A DNA stretch of 64,000 bases from an uncultured Clostridia bacterium (GCA_948976265.1 CARFUA010000002.1:147199-211198); one strand, 5' to 3'; shown: positions 47,335-57,395, counted from the first letter of the stretch. Numbers and translations: made by a program. The notes: generated by a model not told the origin, from the sequence alone.

Positions 47335-49546
47335 TTATCCTCTCTTTCTATAAACATCATAAACACTTTCAACCTTCATAAAAGAATTCATTAATTTATT
47401 CAAATCACTCATACTAGAAGTTTCAAGTATTATATCAATAATCGCAATTTCTTCTCTTGTCGTTCGACTATTGACTCCCATCAACTTTACTTTATAATTT
47501 TCAATTTGCTTCACAATATCTTTTAGCAAACCAGAACGGTCATTTGCAAAAATTTCAATCTCTACATTATAATTCACATTTGCTTCTTCCGCCCAATAAA
47601 CATCAATCATTCTGCCCTCTTCTCCAAGCAAATCCTTAAGATTCATACAATCTTTGCGATGAACCGAAACACCTCTTCCCTTTGTAATATACCCCACAAT
47701 TTCGTCACCTGGCAAAGGATTACAACATTTCGAAAGTTTCACCAAACAATTGTCAATTCCCTTCACATAAACGCCACTTTTGGACGGCTTCGTTTTAACT
47801 GGTTTAGCATGAACCAATTCTTTAATTTTTTGTTCCAAATCCTCTTCTTCATGCTCTTTTCGATATTCATTCAGCAATCTCGCCATTACTTTTTTATCAG
47901 AAATTCCACCAAATCCAATACTTGCATATAAATCATCCATACCACTAAAATGATATTTTTCTAAAATTTGCTGAATCCACTCTGGTTTCAAAAGCTCAAC
48001 CGATTTCATTCCTAATTTTTTAATTTCTCGCTCTATCACTTCTTTGCCTTTTTCAATATTTTCCGCACGTTGCTCTCTTTTAAACCATTGATTAATTCTA
48101 GTTTTAGCAGACGAACTCTTCACAAATTTTAGCCAATCTCTACTTGGACCTTTCGCCTGATCCGAAGTCAATATCTCAACAATATCACCATTATTTAATT
48201 TTGTAATAATCGGCATCATCTTTCCATTGATTTTACAGCCCACCATTTTATGACCAATTTGTTCATGCACACTATACGCAAAATCAATCGGCGTCGCATC
48301 GATTGGCAATTCCTTTATCATGCCTTTTGGCGTAAAAACATACACCTCATCTTCAAACAATTCCGTTTTTAACGTTTTCAAAAACTCTACTGGATTTTCT
48401 GTATTTTTCTGCCATTCTAGCGACTCTCTAAGCCATGCTAATTTATCATCATTCACAATCACACTTTTTTTCTGCCCCGCATTACTTGCTTCTTTATAAG
48501 CCCAATGCGCTGCAATACCAAATTCAGCAATTCGATGCATATCCCAGGTACGAATTTGTACTTCAAATGGAACCCCTTTTGGTCCGAAGCAATGTTGTAT
48601 GAATCGATTGATACATATTGGTTTTCGGAACAGCAATATAATCTTTAAATCGACCTGGCATCGGCGTATACATCTCATGCACAATTCCCAACGTTGTATA
48701 ACAATCTCTCACATTATTAACCAAAATACGCAAAGCAAATAAATCATAAATCTGATCCAAGCCTTTTTTATCTCTCTGCATTTTTTTATAAATACTATAT
48801 AAATGCTTTGCCCTTCCTGTTATCTCCACATCTATTTTTTGTTTCTCAATTGTTTCAGCCAATTCATCTTTTATTTTATGAATAAACTTCAAACGTTCTT
48901 CCCTTTTTTTATCCAATTCCACCACAATTTCATGATACTTTTCAGGATACAAATACTTAAACGACAAATCCTCCAATTCCCATTTCAAAGAATAAATTCC
49001 CAATCGATTCGCTAATGGTGCATACAAATCCATCGTTTCCTTCGCATTTGAAATTTGCCTATCACGTGATAAATACTTCAAAGTTCTCATATTATGCAAT
49101 CGATCTGCCAACTTAATTAAAATCACACGAATATCTTTTCCCATCGCCAAAAACATTTTGCGATAATTTTCTGCCTGCTTCTCCTCAATACTTGTAAAAC
49201 GGATGCTTCCCAATTTCGTCACTCCTGCTACCATTTGAGCAATCGATTCACCAAATTCCATCACCAAATCTTCATTGGTCAAATCCGTATCTTCCACAAC
49301 ATCATGCAATAAAGCAGCACATATTGTTTCATCATCCATTCCTAAGCTAGCCAATATATAGGCAACATTCATAGGATGAATAATATACGCTTCTCCAGAC
49401 ATTCTACATTGATTCCCATGCTTTTCTTTTGCCAAATCATAAGCCTTTTTAATTAATTCTATATTCGATTGACCACCATAATTTTTCATCTGCTGATCCA
49501 TAATTTCCTCAATTGTGACATTTTTAATTTCCGTCATATTTCGCAT
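47335..49546 (-). CDS. relA: Bifunctional (p)ppGpp synthetase/hydrolase, +1 frameshift at CGG
   Basis: This stringent-response enzyme makes and degrades (p)ppGpp. The first 320 codons hold the HD hydrolase domain (LLHDVVEDT) and most of the synthetase domain, ending MYQSIHTTLL; CGG at 48586-48584 then breaks the frame. Skipping the C gives HTTLLGPKGVPFEVQIRTWD, the conserved RSH sequence, and a 736-residue protein of normal length. The TGS domain (DEVYVFTPKGMIKELP) and C-terminal ACT region follow. It lies 16 bases after recJ. Confidence 0.9.
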
Positions 49547-49562
49547 CCCCTTTTAATTTCGA

Positions 49563-51260
49563 TTAATATGATTTACGCATGTCCTTCATATTGATTTGAA
49601 TATTTTTTACATTATTAAACACGTTAATTTCAATCATTCCAATAATATCTACTCTATCCCCCAACAAAAACTCTTCCGCATAACTTCCCAAATTAAATCC
49701 AATCGCATTAATCAAATTTGTCCCATCCTGCAAGGTCAACTTCAGATGTTTCCCTTCAACCAATGTTCGAATTGAATCAATTTTCAAATTTCGAATCAAA
49801 AACATCGGCACTTTATTAGAAGTACCATATGGTTCTAACATTAATAAACGCTCTGCTGTTTCAATTGTCAATTCTTTTGGCATAATTTCTTTATCAATTG
49901 AAATAATTGGTACAATTTGCTCTGTATGTGCTTCTTGCGCTCTTTGCTCCAATTTTCTCGCAAATTCTCCAAAATTCTCCTGTTTTAATGTAACACCAAC
50001 TGCCATCTCATGTCCACCATATTTGTCCAAATAACCACCTAACGTATGTAAGGCTTCATGCAAGTCAAATCCAGCAACGCTCCTTCCCGAACCTTTTCCA
50101 ATCCCATTTTCAAATCCAATTAAAATCGTTGGCTTAAAATAAATTTCCATAATTTTCGAAGCCACAATGCCAATCACACCATGATGCCATCCCTCTTTTC
50201 CAATTACAATTGTATGACCATTTTGCATTTGATTTTTTTCAATTATTTCTTTCGCCTCTTCAAAAATATTTTTTTCAATTTCCTGCCTTGTTTTATTATA
50301 CTGATTCAACTTTTCAGTAGTTTCTCGAGCCTCAACTAAATTTTCCGTCATAAACAATTTAACCGCTTCATTTTCAAAACCAATTCTACCACAAGCATTA
50401 ATTCTTGGCGCAATTCCAAATGACACCGTATTAGCATTTATAACACTATTCTTTCCAACATTTACCTCCAACAACGACTTCAACCCCAAACATCTCGTCT
50501 GTGCCATCAACTTTAAGCCTAACTTGGAAATCACTCTATTTTCATCCACCAAAGGAACAATATCCGAAATCGTTCCCACACATACAATATCTAAATATTT
50601 CAAATACTCCTTTTCCGCCAATTCCAAACGCTGACTAATCGCCTGAATAACCTTAAACACAACACCAACGCCAGCCAATCCCTTAAACGGATATACCGAA
50701 TCTTTTCTTTTACAGTCAATCACCGCAATCGCCTTAGGAATTTCATCCAATGGCTCATGATGATCCGTCACAATCACTTCCATTCCTAATTCGTAAGCAT
50801 ATTGAATTTCCTCCATTCCTGTAATGCCACAATCCACTGTCACAATCAGCTGATAGCCTTCCTCTGCTATTTTCTTAACCGCTTCTCGATTTAAGCCATA
50901 TCCTTCATCCAATCGCTTTGGGATATAATACCCAACATTTGTCATTCCTCGGTCAGTCAAAAACTTTTTTAAAACCGTAATACTCGTCACACCATCTACA
51001 TCGTAATCTCCATAAATCATAATTTTCTCATTTTTTTGAATTGCAATTTCCATTCTATCAACTGCTTCTTTCATATCTGGCATTAAATACGGATTATGAA
51101 AATCATTCCTTGTAGGATTTAAAAATATCTCTACTTCTTTTTTCTCCGTTACTTCTCGATTTACCAATATTGTAGCAATCAATTCTGACAAGTGATTTTC
51201 TTCCGCCACTTTTTGCACCAAATCCTGATTGCACTCGCAAATTTCCCATTTTTTGTTCAT
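49563..51260 (-). CDS. recJ: Single-stranded-DNA-specific exonuclease RecJ
   Basis: The 565-residue DHH-family nuclease has YGDYDVDGVTSITVL (residues 80-94), the DHH motif in VTDHHEPLDE and the DHHA1 region KGSGRSVAGFDLHEAL. The C-terminal OB fold is present. It acts in recombination and mismatch repair. It heads the operon with relA. The length is at the short end for the family. Confidence 0.93.
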   Translation of the reverse strand: MNKKWEICECNQDLVQKVAEENHLSELIATILVNREVTEKKEVEIFLNPTRNDFHNPYLMPDMKEAVDRMEIAIQKNEKIMIYGDYDVDGVTSITVLKKFLTDRGMTNVGYYIPKRLDEGYGLNREAVKKIAEEGYQLIVTVDCGITGMEEIQYAYELGMEVIVTDHHEPLDEIPKAIAVIDCKRKDSVYPFKGLAGVGVVFKVIQAISQRLELAEKEYLKYLDIVCVGTISDIVPLVDENRVISKLGLKLMAQTRCLGLKSLLEVNVGKNSVINANTVSFGIAPRINACGRIGFENEAVKLFMTENLVEARETTEKLNQYNKTRQEIEKNIFEEAKEIIEKNQMQNGHTIVIGKEGWHHGVIGIVASKIMEIYFKPTILIGFENGIGKGSGRSVAGFDLHEALHTLGGYLDKYGGHEMAVGVTLKQENFGEFARKLEQRAQEAHTEQIVPIISIDKEIMPKELTIETAERLLMLEPYGTSNKVPMFLIRNLKIDSIRTLVEGKHLKLTLQDGTNLINAIGFNLGSYAEEFLLGDRVDIIGMIEINVFNNVKNIQINMKDMRKSY

Positions 51261-51290
51261 CTAATTTCTCCCCAAAACTCATTTGCCTTT

Positions 51291-51319
51291 ATTATATAAT
51301 ATTTTTTTGTAATTAGCAA
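51291..51319 (-). promoter_or_regulatory. Promoter of the recJ-relA operon
   Basis: Minus-strand TTGCTA (51314-51319) and TATAAT (51291-51296) have exact 17-base spacing. Confidence 0.7.
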
Positions 51320-51386
51320 TTATTTTGAAAAATTCTTTTTCGCTTGTGCAAAGAAAATTCGTATATTATCAATTTTGAGAAACATC

Positions 51387-51420
51387 AAAAAAGACGAACT
51401 TATCATTCGTCTTTCTTTTT
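51387..51420 (-). terminator. Terminator of the TM2 gene
   Basis: AAAGACGAA pairs with TTCGTCTTT; T-rich sequence follows on both strands. Confidence 0.75.
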
Positions 51421-51423
51421 ATT

Positions 51424-51732
51424 TTATTTATGATTCAATGTATCTTTGCAAATTTCTTTTCCATAGCAGTCTTTGAAGCATTTTAATAAGATATTCAAAA
51501 AGTCATTCAGTACAAAAGCTCCAACAACCACAAATGCAATAGCTCCCAAATGTAAATCCATCGCCATAATACAAGCTGCCGCAATTGTTCCATATAAAAT
51601 CAAAAAGCCACTTCCAATTTTTCCAGCATACAAACGGTGGATTCCAAAAAATCCTAAAAACCAACATAAAATTAAACTTGTTAACCAATCTTTTTTACTT
51701 ACTTTATCTTCTTCCGCATAAAAATTTTCCAT
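51424..51732 (-). CDS. TM2-domain membrane protein
   Basis: The 102-residue product has the TM2 signature (LCWFLGFFGIHRLYAGKIGSG, two membrane helices joined by a short turn) and a third hydrophobic stretch. TM2 proteins have no clear general function. A minus-strand TTGACA near 51788 and a TATAAA 15 bases on may be its promoter. Confidence 0.85.
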   Translation of the reverse strand: MENFYAEEDKVSKKDWLTSLILCWFLGFFGIHRLYAGKIGSGFLILYGTIAAACIMAMDLHLGAIAFVVVGAFVLNDFLNILLKCFKDCYGKEICKDTLNHK

Positions 51733-51839
51733 CTTTCGTCACTCCTTTATTCTTTTGTTAAATTATATTTATAATAAAATAATTAGTTTGTCAATAGAAT
51801 TTGTAAAATGTAATAGAAATGTAATATTTCATTTTCCAT

Positions 51840-53801
51840 TTATTGTGCCAAAACAACACGAAATCCAATATTCGCTCCAACTTCTCCACTATAATAACCA
51901 GAAGTAAAAATACCAGCATTTTCACTCATACTATAATCTCCACCACGCCATGAAAATGGCCATTCCCAATAGGGAATCAATCCATAATTTTGAAACCAAC
52001 TACATGATTGCGAAGAATCATAAACTTCTTTAATACCGTCTCCAATCTTTGAACCTAGAAAAACCTTAGTTCCATCCCCTTGATTCATATATTTTGTCGC
52101 ATACTCGGTACTATTTGATTCAATTGTCAAGCCAGTCGCACTAGTCCAATTACTGATTCCAAAAAAGTTCTTATAATTCACATCGCCAAATGCAGACATA
52201 GCCTCTACTACACCACCAGATAAATCATACACTCCATATACATTTCCTGTTGTACTCGCTTTTGTGCCTATCTTCGTATTATAAGCATTAATAACTCCAG
52301 CTGTCTCACCAATTCCATTTCCAGTGATTAGATTATTATTTATCGCCACTTCATGTCCATTTCTTCCATACTGACTATGCGCCAAATACGCCACAGCTCC
52401 CCATTCACTATTTTTCATCAAGTGACTTTTCTTTGCTTCATCATAATTCTTAGAACAAGTATAAATAAGCCCAATCTCTCCGCCTCTTGCAGTCTGCACG
52501 CCTGGCACACTTCTGAATTTTAATATGCCATCTCCCAAAGATTCCTCTGTTGCTCCATTTCCACTCATCTCATATTTAGCCACCCAAAATCCACTCAAAT
52601 TTTTATTCCAGCCACCTCTAGCAAAATCCTCTAAAGGCTCTCCAGCCTTTCCCACTTTTTCCATATCCTTCATAAAAGCTGGATGAACTATATAATTTTT
52701 TCCCTGGTATTCAACCGTCTCAATTCCTTCATCCAACTCATGTTTTTTCTTCTTTGTTATCACATCCCACTGTCCATAGCCATCATAATAGCCTGTTGGT
52801 GTACTACTTTTCTCACTCTCATAATACGTAATTCGATACGCATATCTTGGAATCCACACAAAATAACTTCCATCACCATTTTTCGCATTCGCCCACAAAC
52901 TACTCAAGTTATCCTCTGTTCCTATTCCTTCTTGATAATGATAACTCGGCATTTGCACCGTTTCATCCTCTGTCCAATCCTCTCCATTTTTCGTCCAACT
53001 AACTGGTGTTAGCGCATTATTATAATAATCTGGTGCATTTGGCGTCTCTAAAACACTATTATTTTCGCTCAACCAAATCACATCAATTCTTCCATATGCA
53101 GTTGAAAACTCTAAACTTTCATCTACCACTTCATTGGGTTTTACTTGCACTGTCACCTCACAAGTTTCCTCAAACTCTCCATATCTCACTGTTATCGTTG
53201 CCGATTCTGCTTCCATTCCAGCTTTTATCGTAATTTGATTTCCTTCAATTTTTTCAATTGTCACATTTGGGTTAGATGATATCGCTGTTAATCCTTCCAT
53301 CTTCTCAAGTTGAGTCGCTTTTCTTGCAATTATCACGCCATCTTTTTCCAACATTATTTTATAATTTTGACCATTTACAACTGCATAATATTCATTCGAA
53401 TTGCTAATTCCTTCATACAAAACATCCAATACCTGACTTTCTCCTGGTGCCAAATAAAGATTTTTTGCTACACAAATTCCAGATACCGTATCCCCTTCCA
53501 AAGCAATTTGTTTGATAGTATATTTGTCGCCTAGCTGTCCAACAATATCTGCCAAACCAATTACTTTATTTTCTGGTTCGTCAAAATATTTTCCCATCAA
53601 CAAATCCGCATAAATCAAATTAGCCTCTTCCTCAATATTTGCAATTTGAGCCTGTACATCCGCATTTTCCGCTCGCTTCAAAATTCCCTCTTCGTCCCTA
53701 ATAAGACTTAATGTCACTCCTGCTAAAATCAGTAACACAATAATTGTAAGTACCAAAGCAATCAAAGTAATTCCTTTTTGGTTTCTTTCCCACTTTTTCA
53801 T
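51840..53801 (-). CDS. Prepilin-like stem with formylglycine-enzyme-like domain
   Basis: The 653-residue protein begins with a short basic leader and GITLIALVLTIIVLLILAGV, a type IV pilin-like helix without Glu5. A beta-rich, Ig-like region follows at about residues 150-220. The C-terminal domain resembles the FGE-sulfatase fold used also as a ligand-binding scaffold: YDLSGGVVEAMSAF, WRGGDYSMSENAGIF and the closing GFRVVLAQ. Such a domain on a pilin-like stem may display a binding surface. AAAGGAG precedes the start. A short ORF related to that at 19442 lies upstream. Confidence 0.8.
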   Translation of the reverse strand: MKKWERNQKGITLIALVLTIIVLLILAGVTLSLIRDEEGILKRAENADVQAQIANIEEEANLIYADLLMGKYFDEPENKVIGLADIVGQLGDKYTIKQIALEGDTVSGICVAKNLYLAPGESQVLDVLYEGISNSNEYYAVVNGQNYKIMLEKDGVIIARKATQLEKMEGLTAISSNPNVTIEKIEGNQITIKAGMEAESATITVRYGEFEETCEVTVQVKPNEVVDESLEFSTAYGRIDVIWLSENNSVLETPNAPDYYNNALTPVSWTKNGEDWTEDETVQMPSYHYQEGIGTEDNLSSLWANAKNGDGSYFVWIPRYAYRITYYESEKSSTPTGYYDGYGQWDVITKKKKHELDEGIETVEYQGKNYIVHPAFMKDMEKVGKAGEPLEDFARGGWNKNLSGFWVAKYEMSGNGATEESLGDGILKFRSVPGVQTARGGEIGLIYTCSKNYDEAKKSHLMKNSEWGAVAYLAHSQYGRNGHEVAINNNLITGNGIGETAGVINAYNTKIGTKASTTGNVYGVYDLSGGVVEAMSAFGDVNYKNFFGISNWTSATGLTIESNSTEYATKYMNQGDGTKVFLGSKIGDGIKEVYDSSQSCSWFQNYGLIPYWEWPFSWRGGDYSMSENAGIFTSGYYSGEVGANIGFRVVLAQ

Positions 53802-53879
53802 CTTTCGTTTTCTCCTTTAACCGAATTTATTTCTATCACTAAATCTATTATAATAAATGCTTGTGTATCTCTTACAAAA

Positions 53880-53945
53880 CTATATATACAGCCACAAGTT
53901 TTCAGCCATTTTAATAATTTCCTGATTTAAATTTTCGTTTTTCAT
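53880..53945 (-). CDS. Short upstream ORF before the prepilin-like gene
   Basis: ATG at 53945 behind AGGGGAAA encodes 21 residues, starting MKNENLNQEIIKMAENLWLY. The start (MKNE), the following promoter spacing and the DNA GGCTGTA near the end resemble the (TG)n ORF at 19442. I infer a leader peptide shared by two prepilin-like loci. Confidence 0.4.
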   Translation of the reverse strand: MKNENLNQEIIKMAENLWLYI

Positions 53946-53972
53946 TTTTGTTTTCCCCTAATTAACGATTTT

Positions 53973-54001
53973 ATTATATAGCATCACGCTATTTTTAACA
54001 A
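53973..54001 (-). promoter_or_regulatory. Promoter of the prepilin-like gene and its leader ORF
   Basis: Minus-strand TTGTTA (53996-54001) and TATAAT (53973-53978) have exact 17-base spacing, 28 bases before the short-ORF start. The same geometry is seen at 19570. Confidence 0.7.
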
Positions 54002-54026
54002 GCCTTTTTTCTAAATTTTTCATTTC

Positions 54027-54050
54027 AAAAAAGGCACGTTATTTCGTGCC
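54027..54050 (-). terminator. Terminator of adhE
   Basis: GGCACG (54033-54038) pairs with CGTGCC (54045-54050); on the minus strand TTTTTTG follows. Confidence 0.75.
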
Positions 54051-54064
54051 CTTTAATTTATTTC

Positions 54065-56677
54065 CTACATTTGAACTGGATTTCCATAATATGCGTCAAT
54101 CAAAATTTGCTTAATTTCTTCTACCAATGGCACACGTGGATTTACACCTGTACATTGGTCTGAAAATGCTTTGTCTGCTAAATTGTCTAAGTTTGCCATA
54201 AATTCTTGCTCGTCAATTCCGCATTCTTTCAATGATTTTGGCATACTCAATTTTTCCATTAATTCTTGTACTGCTTTGACTAATGAATTGACTCCTTCTT
54301 CTTTTGTATTTGCTGGCAATCCTAATCTTTTGGCAATTTCAGCATATCTTTCATCTGCCACAAAACTTTCGTATTTTGGCCAAGATACAAATTTGGTTGG
54401 TGCACTTCCATTGTATTTGATAACATATGGTAAAATCACTGCATTTGCTCTACCATGCGGAATATGATAATCACCGCCCAATTTGTGTGCAATCGAATGG
54501 TTAATTCCTAAGAAAGCATTAGTAAATGCCATACCAGCTATCGTACTTGCATTGTGCATTTTTTCTCTTGCTTTTCGATTGCTTCCATCTTCATAGGCTT
54601 GTGGCAAATACTCGAATACAAGCTCAATTGCTTTTTCTGCCAAACCATCTGTATAATCCGATGCCATCACTGAAACATAAGCTTCTAATGCATGCGTTAA
54701 AACATCCATACCCGTATCTGCTGTTAATTTGGCTGGAAGAGTCATAACCAATTCAGGATCAATAATTGCTACATCTGGCGTTAGTTCATAATCCGCTAGC
54801 GGATATTTGATATTTTTCTCTTTATCTGTAATAACCGAGAAAGAAGTTACTTCTGAACCAGTTCCTGAAGTAGTTGGAATTGCAACCATTTTGCATTTTT
54901 GTCCAAGTGTTGGAAATTTATACGTACGTTTTCGAATATCCATAAATTTCAATTTCAAACCTTCTACATCACTATCTGGATGCTCATAAAATAACCACAT
55001 TCCTTTGGCAGCATCCATCGCACTACCACCACCTAAAGCAATGATAACATCAGGTTGATAAGCATTCATCGCTGCTACACCTTTTTTAATCGTATCAAAA
55101 GAAGGGTCTGGCTCTACTTCTGAGAAAATTTCGGCATGAACGTATTGTTCTCTGTTTCTTAAATGATATAAAATTTTATCAACATAGCCAAATTGTACCA
55201 TCGATGGGTCTGTTACGATAAACGCTTTCGAAATGTTTGGCATTTTTTCTAAATAACCGATGGAACCGGCTTCAAAATAGATTTTTTCTGGAACTTTAAA
55301 CCATTGCATATTAACCCTCCTTTTTGCAACTCGTTTTAAATTTATCAAATTCGCTGATGATACATTAGAAGTCGTTGAGTTTCCTCCAAACGTACCACAA
55401 CCAAGTGTTAGAGATGGCATATTGGTATTATAAATATCACCAATTGCACCATGAGTTGATGGAGAATTTACAATAATTCTTCCTACTTTTACAGTATTGG
55501 AAAATTGTGTAACGGTATCATTATTTTCGGAATGAATGACAGCTGAATGACCCATTCCACCAAATTTGATTAATCGGTCAGCCATGTCAATTCCTTCATC
55601 TTGATTGTTTACAACATAGTAAGCTAAAACAGGGCTTAATTTTTCTTTCGAAAATGGGAAGTCTTCTCCGACACCATATTCGTTTGCTACTAAAACTTTC
55701 GTGTTTTCTGGAACATCAAATCCTGCCCAATTCGCAATTGTTTTTGGACTTTGCCCAACCACAGCTGGATTTAATTTATTTCCTTGATCAGCTATAAACA
55801 TTGTAGCTTTTAGTTTTTCTCTTTCTTCGTCATTTACAAAATAGCAACCAGCTTCTCGCATTAATCTTTCAAATTCATCTTTAATATCACTATCCACAAT
55901 AACTGATTGTTCTGATGCACAAATCATACCATTGTCAAATGATTTAGATAAAACTAAATCTGTAACGGATGTTTTTAAATGAGCAGTTTTGTCAATGTAA
56001 CAAGGTACATTTCCTGGTCCAACACCAAGAGCAGGTTTTCCACTTGAATACGCTGCTTTTACCATGCCAGAACCACCGGTTGCCAAAATTAAATCAACAT
56101 CTGGATGATTCATTAGCAAACTTGTTGCTAAAACGGATGGTTTATCAATCCATAAAATACAATCCTCTGGAGCCCCTTCTGAAACAGCAGCTTGACGCAT
56201 AATTTCTGCGGCTGCCACACTACATTCTTGGGCTGATGGATGAAAACCAAATACAATGACATTTCTTGTTTTTGCTGAAATCATAGATTTAAACATCACC
56301 GTTGCTGTTGGATTAGTAACTGGTGTTACACCAGCAATCACACCGATTGGTTCTGCAATTGTCACATAACCTTCTTCTTCGTTATCTTCGACTACCCCAA
56401 CTGTTTTATCGTATTTGATGCTATGATAAATATATTCTGTTGCAAACATATTTTTTGTAATTTTATCTTCGTAAATTCCTCTTTTTGTTTCTTCAACAGC
56501 ATGTTTTGCTAATTTCATGTGATTATCTAATCCTGCCATTGACATTTTTTTGACAATTTTGTCAACTGTTTCTTGGTCGAGTTTTTTGAATTCATCTGAA
56601 GCTTTTCTTGCTCTTTCTACTAAGCCATTCACCATTTCCTCGACTTCTCTTCTCTCTTCTTCTGTTACTTCCGCCAT
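54065..56677 (-). CDS. adhE: Bifunctional aldehyde-alcohol dehydrogenase
   Basis: The 870-residue fermentative enzyme reduces acetyl-CoA to ethanol in two steps. The N-terminal aldehyde dehydrogenase has its catalytic Cys in NGMICASEQS (near residue 245). The C-terminal iron alcohol dehydrogenase has ALGGGSAMDAAKGMW and iron-binding histidines in GINHSIAHKLGGDYHIPHGRAN. It likely forms spirosome filaments, as known for the family. It points to anaerobic mixed-acid or ethanol fermentation. Monocistronic. Confidence 0.97.
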   Translation of the reverse strand: MAEVTEEERREVEEMVNGLVERARKASDEFKKLDQETVDKIVKKMSMAGLDNHMKLAKHAVEETKRGIYEDKITKNMFATEYIYHSIKYDKTVGVVEDNEEEGYVTIAEPIGVIAGVTPVTNPTATVMFKSMISAKTRNVIVFGFHPSAQECSVAAAEIMRQAAVSEGAPEDCILWIDKPSVLATSLLMNHPDVDLILATGGSGMVKAAYSSGKPALGVGPGNVPCYIDKTAHLKTSVTDLVLSKSFDNGMICASEQSVIVDSDIKDEFERLMREAGCYFVNDEEREKLKATMFIADQGNKLNPAVVGQSPKTIANWAGFDVPENTKVLVANEYGVGEDFPFSKEKLSPVLAYYVVNNQDEGIDMADRLIKFGGMGHSAVIHSENNDTVTQFSNTVKVGRIIVNSPSTHGAIGDIYNTNMPSLTLGCGTFGGNSTTSNVSSANLINLKRVAKRRVNMQWFKVPEKIYFEAGSIGYLEKMPNISKAFIVTDPSMVQFGYVDKILYHLRNREQYVHAEIFSEVEPDPSFDTIKKGVAAMNAYQPDVIIALGGGSAMDAAKGMWLFYEHPDSDVEGLKLKFMDIRKRTYKFPTLGQKCKMVAIPTTSGTGSEVTSFSVITDKEKNIKYPLADYELTPDVAIIDPELVMTLPAKLTADTGMDVLTHALEAYVSVMASDYTDGLAEKAIELVFEYLPQAYEDGSNRKAREKMHNASTIAGMAFTNAFLGINHSIAHKLGGDYHIPHGRANAVILPYVIKYNGSAPTKFVSWPKYESFVADERYAEIAKRLGLPANTKEEGVNSLVKAVQELMEKLSMPKSLKECGIDEQEFMANLDNLADKAFSDQCTGVNPRVPLVEEIKQILIDAYYGNPVQM

Positions 56678-56716
56678 AAAAACGTTCCTCCTTATTTATA
56701 ATCTAAACTGTATAAA

Positions 56717-56745
56717 ATTATATCGATAATTTTATGTATTTTCAA
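56717..56745 (-). promoter_or_regulatory. Promoter of adhE
   Basis: Minus-strand TTGAAA (56740-56745) and TATAAT (56717-56722) have exact 17-base spacing. I saw no clear Rex operator. The rest of 56746-56850 is AT-rich without a visible gene. Confidence 0.65.
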
Positions 56746-56850
56746 GTAGTTTTTTAAAAAACTTTTCTATCATATTTTTTTATTTTTTAAAATGTTACAA
56801 CTATATAAATAATACCCAGATTTTGCAATTTTTAAACATTTTTTTATACA

Positions 56851-56882
56851 AAAAACAGGCGACTTAAACTGCAAGCCACCTG
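56851..56882 (-). terminator. Terminator of small-membrane-protein module 1
   Basis: On the RNA CAGGTGGCTT pairs with AAGTCGCCTG (two G-U pairs) around a seven-base loop, then a T-run. Module 2 has the same hairpin with compensating changes. Confidence 0.75.
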
Positions 56883-56894
56883 CAAAAGTATAAT

Positions 56895-57107
56895 TTACCG
56901 CTCTCTCGTTATTATAAGCAAAAACATAACCGCTAAATCAAGTACGCATGCAATCAGCGCGACTCCTCTAATCCAAACAGATAATTCATCAACATTGGTT
57001 ACGATCATAAAAAGTATAACAAAAAATGTTATCTCCGCAACAAAAGCACCTAATGCCCGTTGAAGATCTGTTAATTTTGTTAACTTTTCAATTACTTTTT
57101 TAATCAT
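56895..57107 (-). CDS. Small two-helix membrane protein, module 1
   Basis: The 70-residue product has a basic N-terminal helix and two hydrophobic segments (about residues 21-37 and 45-66). Its N-terminus KLTKLTDLQRALGAFVAE aligns with KLSKMTERQLTSAIAFVA of the copy at 57396, so they are paralogues. The last sense codon is CGG before TAA. It has its own promoter, a structured leader and a terminator. Function unknown; holin-like or toxin-like peptides are possible. Confidence 0.7.
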   Translation of the reverse strand: MIKKVIEKLTKLTDLQRALGAFVAEITFFVILFMIVTNVDELSVWIRGVALIACVLDLAVMFLLIITRER

Positions 57108-57192
57108 ACTTATTCCTCCTTCTAAAATTATACATTTGTTATAAATCCAGAAGGAGACTCCCTTCCAGATTGAAGGGACAATTTCCCATATA
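57108..57192 (-). promoter_or_regulatory. Switch-like leader of module 1
   Basis: Four segments occur in order on the RNA: CCCTTC, GAAGGG, TCCTTCT and the ribosome site AGAAGGAGG. Pairing 1-2 leaves 3 free to cover the ribosome site; pairing 2-3 would release it. The same order is kept in module 2. This is what alternative RNA structures controlling translation look like. Confidence 0.55.
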
Positions 57193-57198
57193 TTAACA

Positions 57199-57227
57199 TT
57201 ATACTATGTTTTATGTTAATTGTCAAA
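57199..57227 (-). promoter_or_regulatory. Promoter of module 1
   Basis: Minus-strand TTGACA (57222-57227) and TATAAT (57199-57204) are perfect consensus boxes with exact 17-base spacing. Confidence 0.8.
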
Positions 57228-57350
57228 TTACATTATCCATCATATTTTCTATTCTTGCGCATATCTTTTTTATTCCATTCTTTCTTTTAATGTTACAACT
57301 ATATCAATCATACCCCAATTTTGCGATTTTTAAAAACATTTTTTTATACA

Positions 57351-57381
57351 AAAAAACAGGTGACTTAAACTGCAAGTCACC
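57351..57381 (-). terminator. Terminator of module 2
   Basis: On the RNA GGTGACTT pairs perfectly with AAGTCACC around a seven-base loop, followed by a T-run. Confidence 0.8.
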
Positions 57382-57395
57382 CGCAAAAGTATGTT

